Below, piece after piece: positions 1-5,254 of a stretch of 5,938 nt of DNA; within the stretch, counting starts at the first letter, position 1, and every line of letters starts with the position of its first letter. Under the pieces are notes generated by a model that was not told the origin of the DNA, did not search any database, and was given only the letters and a program-made list of their open reading frames with translations. The stretch lies in assembly GCA_027364695.1 (NCBI GenBank), contig DAHXOV010000072.1, positions 1 through 5,938 on the forward strand, read 5' to 3'. Source of the DNA: a bacterium. GTDB taxonomy: Bacteria; Bacteroidota; Bacteroidia; B-17B0; Aurantibacillaceae. The translations under genes were made by a program, and so were the position numbers.

Positions 1-371
1 TTGGGCATTCCTTTGCCGGTATCAAATCCATAAACTTCAATGGAAATGTCAATTATTTTCTCAACTTCAATAGCAATTTTTTCCATTACTTTTAAGCCGG
101 CGCCCCTTGCAACTCCAAATTCGAGAACTGAAATTTTTTTATATCCTAAGACCTTTGCAAGCGCTGCCCCTTGAAGAACACCCCATATATATTGGGGTTT
201 AATAGAACAATTATCTATTTTTTGTATTCTAAAATAATGATATGCAAGCCATCCTCCATCATTATCAAAATTAACTTTCGAATCTTCAATTTCCCAACGG
301 TCAATATTATCTAATCCGTATTTAAGTTTTTTTAAAAATTTAATAGCAATTTTTTTTAATATTTTTTTCAT
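1..371 (-). CDS. Class I SAM-dependent methyltransferase, 3' end cut by window edge
   Basis: An open frame starts with ATG at 371-369 and runs without a stop to the left edge, giving 123 complete codons. The N-terminus is very lysine-rich (MKKILKKIAIKFLKKLKYGL). Residues 80-93 (ISVLEFGVARGAGL) look like motif I, the glycine-rich SAM-binding loop of Rossmann-fold methyltransferases. Residues 113-123 (VYGFDTGKGMP) look like the following strand, with acidic residue D117 placed to bind the SAM ribose. This pair of motifs is typical of a family of small methyltransferases often found in polysaccharide loci, but the acceptor substrate cannot be read from the sequence. The catalytic and substrate-binding half lies outside the window. 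It is on the same strand as tRNA-Phe and rfbA and about 185 bases downstream of the tRNA. Its first codons are extremely A-rich. The fold is fairly sure, the substrate unknown. Confidence 0.8.
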   Translation of the reverse strand, partial: MKKILKKIAIKFLKKLKYGLDNIDRWEIEDSKVNFDNDGGWLAYHYFRIQKIDNCSIKPQYIWGVLQGAALAKVLGYKKISVLEFGVARGAGLKVMEKIAIEVEKIIDISIEVYGFDTGKGMP

Positions 372-555
372 GACTATTATTTATAGTTCAGCATCATTTG
401 AGTTCGCTCTGGATCATTTACTTGAAATGCAACATTACAAAATTTTTATAACAATTCCATATTATATCATAGAGAATTATGCCCTTGCTGCTCCAGAAGT
501 TGATAAAGATCGCCGAACCTTAAATATATTTCACGGAATCAGAGTAAAAACAAGG
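372..555. other. Spacer between methyltransferase and tRNA-Phe, no gene seen
   Basis: This stretch separates the methyltransferase start from the 3' end of tRNA-Phe. Short open frames exist on both strands, including one on plus from 370 that runs on antisense through the tRNA, but none resembles a known protein. The part around 481-530 is less AT-rich than its surroundings. I see no strong hairpin followed by a T-run that would terminate the tRNA transcript, and no good match to the Bacteroidota TAnnTTTG promoter box for the methyltransferase. Confidence 0.4.
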
Positions 556-628
556 TGGTGCGGGAGGGAATCGAACCCCCGACACAAGGATTTTCAGTCC
601 TTTGCTCTACCGACTGAGCTACCGCACC
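556..628 (-). tRNA. tRNA-Phe (anticodon GAA)
   Basis: Read on the minus strand, this 73-base stretch folds as a complete cloverleaf. The acceptor stem GGTGCGG pairs with CCGCACC, the D stem GCTC pairs with GAGC, and the anticodon stem AAGGA pairs with TCCTT. The T arm has the TTCGATT loop and a five-pair stem with one G-U pair. The seven-base anticodon loop CTGAAAA places GAA at positions 34-36, so it reads phenylalanine codons UUC and UUU. The discriminator base is A. The next bases are CCT, so the CCA end is not encoded and must be added by tRNA nucleotidyltransferase. It lies between rfbA and the methyltransferase on the same strand and has its own candidate promoter upstream. Confidence 0.97.
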
Positions 629-817
629 GCATATAAAAGAAGGGTTCTTGCGGGGGCAATGATACAAAATAATTGTTCAATGCTCAAAATTTAATTCTTG
701 ATGGTTTAATTTTCAGTATGTATTGTATATCCCTTTGATATAATGTTCTGTTCTGATACCATTCAATAATAATGAGCAAATGGACAATGCATGTATAATT
801 AGCTTGAATACGCTAGC
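629..817. other. Spacer between tRNA-Phe and rfbA
   Basis: This AT-rich non-coding spacer holds the candidate tRNA-Phe promoter at 661-687. Just after the rfbA stop codon there is only a four-pair inverted repeat (TAGC/GCTA) without a T-run, so no convincing terminator for rfbA is seen. Nothing else is recognised. Confidence 0.4.
661..687 (-). promoter_or_regulatory. Candidate promoter of tRNA-Phe (TTG - 13 bases - TATTTTGTATC)
   Basis: On the minus strand TTG (687-685, within TTTGA) is followed after 13 bases by TATTTTGTATC (671-661), three bases and then GCCCC (657-653). TA-n-TTTG resembles the Bacteroidota -7 element TAnnTTTG with one base fewer, and TTTG resembles the -33 element, although the spacing is shorter than the usual 17-23 bases. 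The end of the box lies about 30 bases upstream of the mature tRNA. The same arrangement with the same spacing occurs before the glucosaminidase gene at 1716-1742, which is the main support. Confidence 0.45.
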
Positions 818-1684
818 TCACTTTTTCTTCATCAAAGACAATAAGTACTGTCCATATCCACTCTTCATAAGTGCTTGTGCCAATTTCTCTAATTGATGTT
901 CATTAATATATCCCATGTTGTAAGCCACTTCTTCTATACAGCCGATCTTTAATCCTTGTCTTTCTTCTATGGTTTGCACAAAGAGCCCTGCCTGCATTAA
1001 GGATGCAAAAGTACCTGTATCTAACCATGCCGTACCCCGTTCCATTACTTTTACTTTCAATTTCTCTCTACATAAATACGCTTTATTCACATCAGTAATT
1101 TCATATTCACCACGAGCAGATGGTTTTAATTTTTTTGCAATATCTATCACTTCATTATCATAAAAGTATAAACCTGGTACAGCATAATTTGACTTTGGTT
1201 TTTGTGGCTTTTCTTCTATAGACATAACGTTAAACTTTTTATCAAACTCTACTACACCATATCTCTCAGGATCACTTACATGGTATGCAAAAATAATACC
1301 TCCATTAGGATTGTTACATTGCTGCAACATTCTGCCAAACCCCGTACCGTAAAAGATATTATCTCCCAATATCAATGCTACTTTATCTTTCCCAATAAAC
1401 TGATCGCCAATAGTAAATGCTTGCGCCAAGCCATTTGGCTTTTTTTGAATAGCATACGAAAATGCACAGCCTAAATTTTTTCCATCTCCAAGTAGTTTTT
1501 GAAATAAAGGCATATCGTGGGGTGTAGATATAATCAGAATATCTCTGATACCTGCCATCATCAATGCCGATAAAGGATAATATATCATAGGTTTGTCATA
1601 TACAGGTATCATTTGCTTGCTGATAGCTAATGTTAATGGATGTAAACGAGTACCAGACCCACCTGCCAATACGATTCCTTTCAT
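818..1684 (-). CDS. rfbA: Glucose-1-phosphate thymidylyltransferase (dTDP-glucose pyrophosphorylase)
   Basis: This 288-residue protein transfers dTMP from dTTP to glucose-1-phosphate, giving dTDP-glucose and pyrophosphate. That is the first step towards dTDP-L-rhamnose and other dTDP-deoxysugars, and it takes place in the cytoplasm. The length is normal for RmlA/RfbA. The N-terminal nucleotide-binding signature [13 protein letters not shown] is at residues 6-18, with R13 and K23 as the usual phosphate contacts. The metal-binding aspartate is D108 in [10 protein letters not shown], the sugar-binding segment is E158-K159 (EEKPQKPKS), and the second metal aspartate is D222 in [16 protein letters not shown] at 191-200 is also typical of the family. 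The start is ATG at 1684-1682 with the family signature close behind it. The gene is divergent from the hydrolase operon. The usual partners rmlB, rmlC and rmlD are not in the window, so the final sugar cannot be named. Confidence 0.96.
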   Translation of the reverse strand: MKGIVLAGGSGTRLHPLTLAISKQMIPVYDKPMIYYPLSALMMAGIRDILIISTPHDMPLFQKLLGDGKNLGCAFSYAIQKKPNGLAQAFTIGDQFIGKDKVALILGDNIFYGTGFGRMLQQCNNPNGGIIFAYHVSDPERYGVVEFDKKFNVMSIEEKPQKPKSNYAVPGLYFYDNEVIDIAKKLKPSARGEYEITDVNKAYLCREKLKVKVMERGTAWLDTGTFASLMQAGLFVQTIEERQGLKIGCIEEVAYNMGYINEHQLEKLAQALMKSGYGQYLLSLMKKK

Positions 1685-1751
1685 ACTTTTTTGCTGCTAA
1701 TGTATGAAATGAAGTTTGATAATTAAAGATATATTTTGTATCCTCGCCCCT
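1685..1751. promoter_or_regulatory. Divergent promoter region between rfbA and the glucosaminidase operon
   Basis: These 67 bases must drive transcription both ways. The plus direction has the candidate promoter listed separately at 1716-1742. In the minus direction TATCTTTA (1731-1724) fits TAnnTTTG except for the last base and lies about 40 bases before the rfbA start. No TTG is found at a suitable distance upstream of it, so the rfbA promoter is weakly supported. The two -7 candidates overlap or abut, so polymerase binding in the two directions may compete; that is inference. Confidence 0.35.
1716..1742 (+). promoter_or_regulatory. Candidate promoter of the hydrolase-glycan operon (TTG - 13 bases - TATTTTGTATC)
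   Basis: TTG at 1716-1718 (inside TTTGA) is followed after 13 bases by TATTTTGTATC at 1732-1742, then CTC and GCCCC (1746-1750). The ATG of the glucosaminidase starts two bases later, at 1752. If this is the -7 element, the transcript starts only a few bases before the ATG, giving a very short leader. The element matches the one before tRNA-Phe in sequence, spacing and the GCCCC that follows. The spacing is shorter than the Bacteroidota norm, so the -33 assignment is tentative. Confidence 0.45.
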
Positions 1752-2330
1752 ATGAAAAAATATTATTGTGCTTTGTTATTTGTCTTTTTTTTGGAGGGTA
1801 TTTATTCTCAACCACCAGATAAAATTTTTCAATATATTAAAAATTTTTCTCACTTTGCTGTGATTGAAATGTACAAATACAAAGTACCTGCCAGTATTAC
1901 AATGGCACAAGCCATTATAGAAAGTGGGGCAGGAACAAGTGAATTGGCTATCAATGCTAACAATCATTTTGGAATTAAATGCCATGCCGATTGGGAAGGG
2001 ATGAACTATATTCAGAACGATGATGAGACAACCGAATGCTTTAGAAAATACTTTTCAATAGAAGAATCGTTCAATGACCATAGTTTATTTATCATTAGCC
2101 GACCAAGATACAAGGATCTTTTTAATTTGCCCATCTACGATTACAAAGCCTGGTGCTATGGATTAAAAGACTGTGGCTATGCTACACAAAAAGAATACCC
2201 TGAAAAACTTATCTATATCATTGAAAAATACGAATTATACAAAATAGATCACTTATGGATATACGACAGTGAAGAAGAAGCATTGAGCATGTTACAGATA
2301 CAATTAAAACGAATGAATAAAAAAGGATAA
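1752..2330 (+). CDS. Secreted glucosaminidase-domain cell-wall hydrolase (FlgJ/GH73-like)
   Basis: The 192-residue product resembles the endo-beta-N-acetylglucosaminidase (GH73, Pfam glucosaminidase) family, which cuts the glycan strands of peptidoglycan. Residues 1-19 (MKKYYCALLFVFFLEGIYS) look like a signal peptide, so it should act in the periplasm or outside. The catalytic domain fills residues about 25-170. MAQAIIESGAGTSELA at 51-66 carries the expected catalytic glutamate E57, followed by NNHFGIKCH (70-78), ECFRKY (95-100), DHSLFI (109-114) and CGYAT (141-145). C77 and C96 sit at family-typical positions and, with C135 and C141, could form disulfides. No LysM domain follows, unlike many Bacteroidota relatives, so wall binding must come from the catalytic domain or a partner. 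ATG at 1752 is preferred over an upstream in-frame TTG at 1716, because it begins the signal peptide and the TTG lies inside the candidate promoter. It is first in a four-gene operon, its stop one base before the next start. Confidence 0.88.
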   Translation: MKKYYCALLFVFFLEGIYSQPPDKIFQYIKNFSHFAVIEMYKYKVPASITMAQAIIESGAGTSELAINANNHFGIKCHADWEGMNYIQNDDETTECFRKYFSIEESFNDHSLFIISRPRYKDLFNLPIYDYKAWCYGLKDCGYATQKEYPEKLIYIIEKYELYKIDHLWIYDSEEEALSMLQIQLKRMNKKG

Positions 2331-2331
2331 T

Positions 2332-2973
2332 ATGGTATCAGCCATTATTACAGCATACAATTACGATAGATATATAGAAAGATGCCTGAGAAGCTTATTA
2401 GAACAGTCACTGGACAAATCACAATATGAAATTATAGTGATCAACGATGGGAGTACCGACAACACAAGAAAAATATTAGAAAACTATACAGATATGGCCC
2501 GCTTATTTCATTTAGAGAAAAATATGGGTCTGTCTTATGCCCGCAATTTTGGTATTAAAAAAGCAAAAGGTCAATTTGTAATATTTGTGGATGCAGATGA
2601 TTACATTCAGAGAGATTTACTGATGATACAAAAAACATTCTTAACAGAAAATAATAGATTGGACGCTGTTTCTGTAGATTATTATTTGGTAGATGAAAGA
2701 GGCAATCATATAGAATATGTAAATACAGAAGAAAAACCCATTGCCTGTGGTATCATGTTCAGAAAAGATTTTTTGTTTGAGATAGGCTTATACGATGAAG
2801 GTTTTAAGGCAAGAGAAGATGAAGACCTTCGTATTAGATTCCTTAATAAATATAATATCTATAACATCATCCTGCCATTATACAGATATAGAATACATGA
2901 AAACAACCTTACCAAGAATGCAAAAGTTATGCAGCACTACAAAGAAAAACTTCAATGGAAACACAAGAAGTAA
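2332..2973 (+). CDS. Family 2 (GT-A) glycosyltransferase
   Basis: This 213-residue cytoplasmic protein has the hallmarks of GT2 inverting glycosyltransferases, which move a sugar from a nucleotide-sugar to a glycan or lipid-linked acceptor. The N-terminal strand is SAIITAYNYDRYIERCL (3-19). The nucleotide-binding motif is VINDGSTDNT (36-45), the NxGLSYARNFG segment is at 64-74, and the metal-binding DxD is D87-A-D89-D90. REDEDL (161-166) probably supplies the catalytic base region. It ends soon after RYRIHENNLT, a usual end of the catalytic domain, and has no membrane segment. It is short for the family but appears complete. ATG at 2332 follows an AAAAGGA stretch (2321-2327) that could serve as a weak ribosome site inside the end of the preceding gene. 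Its last 19 bases overlap the next gene in another frame, suggesting translational coupling. The donor and acceptor are unknown. Confidence 0.92.
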   Translation: MVSAIITAYNYDRYIERCLRSLLEQSLDKSQYEIIVINDGSTDNTRKILENYTDMARLFHLEKNMGLSYARNFGIKKAKGQFVIFVDADDYIQRDLLMIQKTFLTENNRLDAVSVDYYLVDERGNHIEYVNTEEKPIACGIMFRKDFLFEIGLYDEGFKAREDEDLRIRFLNKYNIYNIILPLYRYRIHENNLTKNAKVMQHYKEKLQWKHKK

Positions 2974-3509
2974 AAATAGAAGGTAATGTAATTTATCTCC
3001 GTGGCATTCGTGAAGAAGATGTAAATCAAAATTATTACAATTGGCTCAACAACCCTGATGTAAATGCTGGATTAGCAAAAGATTATTATTCTATGGAAGA
3101 AATCGTAGAATATGTGAGAAATAAATCCCATTCACCTCATTGTTATTTTTTTGCTATTATAGACAAAGAGAGTAATAATATGATTGGAACTATAAAATTG
3201 GATGATTATGACGAAAAAGCACAACACATGGAACTGGGTATTATTATTGGCAGTATAGATCACCGGGGCAAAGGATATGGAAAGGAAGCATGTACATTAC
3301 TTATCAATTTTGGATTTTATCAACTCAATCTGAGAAAAATATGGCTGGCTGTTCATGAAAATAATATCGTGGCAATAAAACTTTACGCAAAACTGGGCTT
3401 TGTTATAGAAGGAATACAAAGAAAACATGTGTTTAAGCACGGCAAATATTATGACAAATATCTGATGGGAATATTTAATGAAGAATGGACCGCAAAAACA
3501 AAATATTAA
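2955..3509 (+). CDS. GNAT-family N-acetyltransferase, RimJ/PseH-like
   Basis: The 184-residue product belongs to the GNAT fold, which transfers an acetyl group from acetyl-CoA to an amine. The N-terminus IYLRGIREEDV...YYNWLNNPDV (13-36) matches the RimJ/RimL and sugar-acetyltransferase branch. HMELGIIIG at 91-99 is the central strand, and HRGKGYGKEA at 103-112 is the CoA pyrophosphate-binding R/Q-x-x-G-x-G/A loop. LAVHENNIVAIKLYAKLGFVIEG (from about 133) is the usual C-terminal N-x-x-A-x-x-L-Y-x-x-x-GF motif. PseH, which acetylates a 4-amino sugar in pseudaminic acid synthesis, is of this type. Since the gene sits between a glycosyltransferase and an SpsF-like gene, an amino-sugar substrate is more likely than a ribosomal protein, but this is inferred from context. 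ATG at 2955 is the only suitable start, because the conserved N-terminus begins at once; it lies 19 bases inside the preceding gene. The 3' end overlaps the next gene by 25 bases. Confidence 0.9.
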   Translation: METQEVKIEGNVIYLRGIREEDVNQNYYNWLNNPDVNAGLAKDYYSMEEIVEYVRNKSHSPHCYFFAIIDKESNNMIGTIKLDDYDEKAQHMELGIIIGSIDHRGKGYGKEACTLLINFGFYQLNLRKIWLAVHENNIVAIKLYAKLGFVIEGIQRKHVFKHGKYYDKYLMGIFNEEWTAKTKY

Positions 3510-4267
3510 TCATTCAAGCCCGTATGGGTTCTTCACGCCTGCCAGGTAAAGTATTACAAGCTGTTATAAATGATATTCCATTGTTATATTTGATGTACGA
3601 AAGGATAAGTCCTGCTCAACAGGTGGACAAAATCATTGTAGCCACTTCCGATTTACCACAGGATGATATTATTGAAACACAATGTAATGCATGGCACCTA
3701 CCTGTATTTCGTGGTGATGAGCAAAATGTACTTCGGCGCTTTTATGATGCTGCCACGCTCTATCAGGCAGATGTCATTATCAGAATTACAGCAGATTGTG
3801 TGCTTCATCACTTCAAAGTCATTGAGTGGTGCATCAATCAATTTTTAAATCTCAAAGCGGACTATTTTTCAAATTCCAATGAACCTCCTGTGTTAGAAGA
3901 TGGATGGGACACGGAGGTGTTTTCCTTTGATGCATTAAAAACAGCATATAAAAACGCTCAAAAAAAATACGAACAGGAACATGTAACGCCTTACATAAAA
4001 CAATCAGGTCAATTTCGTTGCTACTATCAAAAATATATTTCTGAAAACAAGCATAATTACAAATTATCTGTAGATAATATCAATGATTTTACTTTATCTC
4101 AAAAAATATTCCAGCATTTCTATCCTAATTTGCTTTTTGAAGTAAATGAAGTGGTTCAAGTTTTGCAATCTCATCCCGAATGGTTACAGATAAATCAAGA
4201 TAGTATTATTAATGAGAGATATATAAAAAGTATTCAACAAGAAAATAAAAATTCGGGTTTGCGATGA
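3485..4267 (+). CDS. spsF: SpsF-like nucleotidyltransferase (CMP-KDO/NeuA synthetase homologue)
   Basis: The 260-residue protein matches the SpsF family, named from Bacillus spore-coat polysaccharide genes and related to CMP-KDO and CMP-sialic acid synthetases. Members are often found in loci for nonulosonic or other unusual sugars. The N-terminal nucleotide-binding signature IIQARMGSSRLPGKVL is at 9-24. KIIVATSDLPQDD (49-61), FRGDEQNVLRRF (75-86) and the metal-site strand IIRITADC (98-105, D104) follow. EDGWDTEVFSFDAL and EQEHVTPYI are characteristic further on, and KLSVDNINDF near residue 195 is usual. After D104 the family normally has a proline and then an Asp-Pro pair (DCPLxDP); here the bases encode DCVLHHF, so a conserved acidic residue is missing. 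Catalysis may therefore be altered. The start at 3485 is the only ATG before the signature and overlaps the GNAT gene by 25 bases. It ends the operon and converges on tRNA-Pro. The family is sure; the sugar substrate is not known. Confidence 0.88.
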   Translation: MDRKNKILIIQARMGSSRLPGKVLQAVINDIPLLYLMYERISPAQQVDKIIVATSDLPQDDIIETQCNAWHLPVFRGDEQNVLRRFYDAATLYQADVIIRITADCVLHHFKVIEWCINQFLNLKADYFSNSNEPPVLEDGWDTEVFSFDALKTAYKNAQKKYEQEHVTPYIKQSGQFRCYYQKYISENKHNYKLSVDNINDFTLSQKIFQHFYPNLLFEVNEVVQVLQSHPEWLQINQDSIINERYIKSIQQENKNSGLR

Positions 4268-4301
4268 GCAGAAAGAATATAACAATGCGTAATTAAGAAT
4301 G

Positions 4302-4374
4302 TCGGGATGACTGGACTCGAACCAGCGCCCCCCATGTCCCGAACATGGTGCGCTACCAACTGCGCTACATCCCG
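4302..4374 (-). tRNA. tRNA-Pro (anticodon CGG)
   Basis: The minus strand gives a complete 73-base cloverleaf. Acceptor CGGGATG pairs with CATCCCG, D stem GCGC with GCGC, anticodon stem CCATG with CATGG, and T stem GCTGG with CCAGT around the TTCGAGT loop. The anticodon loop TTCGGGA puts CGG at positions 34-36, so it reads the proline codon CCG. The CGGGATG acceptor start is common in bacterial tRNA-Pro. The discriminator is A and no CCA is encoded. Its 5' end lies 5 bases after the xth stop codon, so it is probably transcribed from the xth promoter and released by RNase P. On the other side, 34 bases separate it from the convergent spsF-like gene. Confidence 0.96.
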
Positions 4375-4379
4375 AAAAC

Positions 4380-5138
4380 CTATAGCTCTAAAAATACAGG
4401 GCAATGATCGCTATGCACTACATCTGATAAGATAACGCATTGTTTCAAGTACTTTTTCACTTCTTCTGTTACAATGTGATAATCAATACGCCATCCTAGA
4501 TTCTTTGATCTTGCACCTGCCCTATAACTCCACCATGTATATTGATGGGGCTCTTGGTTGAATACTCTGAATGCATCTACATAACCACTGTTAACATATT
4601 TGTCGAACCAGGCTCTTTCTTCAGGTAAAAAACCAGAGACATTTTCGTGCTTGTGTGGGCTGTGAATGTCAATGGGCTTATGACATATATTATAGTCGCC
4701 ACTTAAAATCATTTTGGGATACTGTTTTTTTAATTGATTCACATAGTCTAAATAGTATTCCAGCCACTTCATCTTGAATGTTTGTCTTTCTTCTCCGCTG
4801 CTGCCACTTGGATGGTAGGCATTAATAAAAGAAAATTCTGCGAAATCTAACTTTAAAAATCTTCCCTCAGAATCGTATAATTTATTTTCACAGCCGTATT
4901 GAATGTGTTTAGGTTTTATTTTTGTAAATACGGCTACGCCACTATATCCAGGCTTCTGCGCAGGGAACCAGTAATGATAATATCCCAACATCTCAATATC
5001 CATGAGACCAATGTTATCGGGAAATGTTTTTATCTCTTGTAATGCTACGATGTCAGGATTGACTACTTTCATCCAATTGAAGAATCCTTTAGTAATAGCT
5101 GCGCGCAAACCATTTATATTGTAGGTAATAATTTTCAT
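4380..5138 (-). CDS. xth: Exodeoxyribonuclease III (AP endonuclease)
   Basis: The protein is a DNA-repair enzyme of the exonuclease III / AP endonuclease (EEP) family. It cuts the backbone at abasic sites and degrades 3' ends in base-excision repair. With the start at 5138 it has 252 residues, and the catalytic positions line up with E. coli ExoIII: N7 in TYNINGLRAA, E35 in ALQEIK, Y108 in NAYHPSG, D148 and N150 in SGDYNI, D219 in GWRIDYH, and D244-H245 in SDHCPV. The family hallmark FLPEERAWFD is at 170-179. A second ATG five codons upstream (5153) is in frame and would give 257 residues. I prefer 5138 because family members normally begin at MKIITYN, but neither start has a clear Shine-Dalgarno sequence. 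The stop codon is only 5 bases from the tRNA-Pro gene. It is a housekeeping gene, apparently unrelated to the surrounding glycan genes. Confidence 0.95.
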   Translation of the reverse strand: MKIITYNINGLRAAITKGFFNWMKVVNPDIVALQEIKTFPDNIGLMDIEMLGYYHYWFPAQKPGYSGVAVFTKIKPKHIQYGCENKLYDSEGRFLKLDFAEFSFINAYHPSGSSGEERQTFKMKWLEYYLDYVNQLKKQYPKMILSGDYNICHKPIDIHSPHKHENVSGFLPEERAWFDKYVNSGYVDAFRVFNQEPHQYTWWSYRAGARSKNLGWRIDYHIVTEEVKKYLKQCVILSDVVHSDHCPVFLEL

Positions 5139-5220
5139 TTTATTCAGTTTCATTCTTTGATTTTAATATATCGCGAATGTTTTAAATTCTGATATGAGTT
5201 TCATACTTAATTTTTAGGCG

Positions 5221-5254
5221 CGAATATAGAAATTTTGATTATGAGAACATTCAA
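5221..5254 (-). promoter_or_regulatory. Possible xth promoter
   Basis: On the minus strand TATATTCG (5228-5221) followed by CGCC fits the Bacteroidota -7 element TAnnTTTG with one mismatch. A TTTG lies 23 bases upstream, overlapping the stop codon of the glycosyltransferase gene. It would give a leader of roughly 65-80 bases before xth. The mismatch and the AT-rich background make this weak. Confidence 0.2.

Noticed and set aside
370..636. An 88-codon open frame on plus running from the methyltransferase start through tRNA-Phe.
   Set aside because: Its second half is the antisense reading of the tRNA (the familiar CGRESNPRH type of spurious protein), and the first half resembles no known protein.
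801..816. A short inverted repeat (TAGC/GCTA) just after the rfbA stop as a terminator.
   Set aside because: Only four pairs with an eight-base loop and no T-run.
969..1474. Two plus-strand open frames of 64 and 90 codons inside rfbA.
   Set aside because: They are antisense shadows of a clearly conserved rfbA frame.
1716..1751. An upstream TTG start that would add 12 residues to the glucosaminidase.
   Set aside because: It would put non-signal residues before a good signal peptide and overlaps the candidate promoter; ATG at 1752 is better.
1776..1985. A 69-codon minus-strand frame inside the glucosaminidase gene.
   Set aside because: It is a shadow of the real gene with no protein-family features.
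2795..2986. A 63-codon plus-strand frame across the GT2/GNAT junction.
   Set aside because: It overlaps two well-supported genes in the third frame and shows no motif.
5193..5205. Inverted repeat TATGA-GTT-TCATA upstream of xth as a possible operator.
   Set aside because: A five-pair AT-rich repeat is expected by chance in this sequence.
5172..5225. Direct repeat CGCGAAT at 5172-5178 and 5219-5225.
   Set aside because: Seven bases, only two copies, no further similarity around them.
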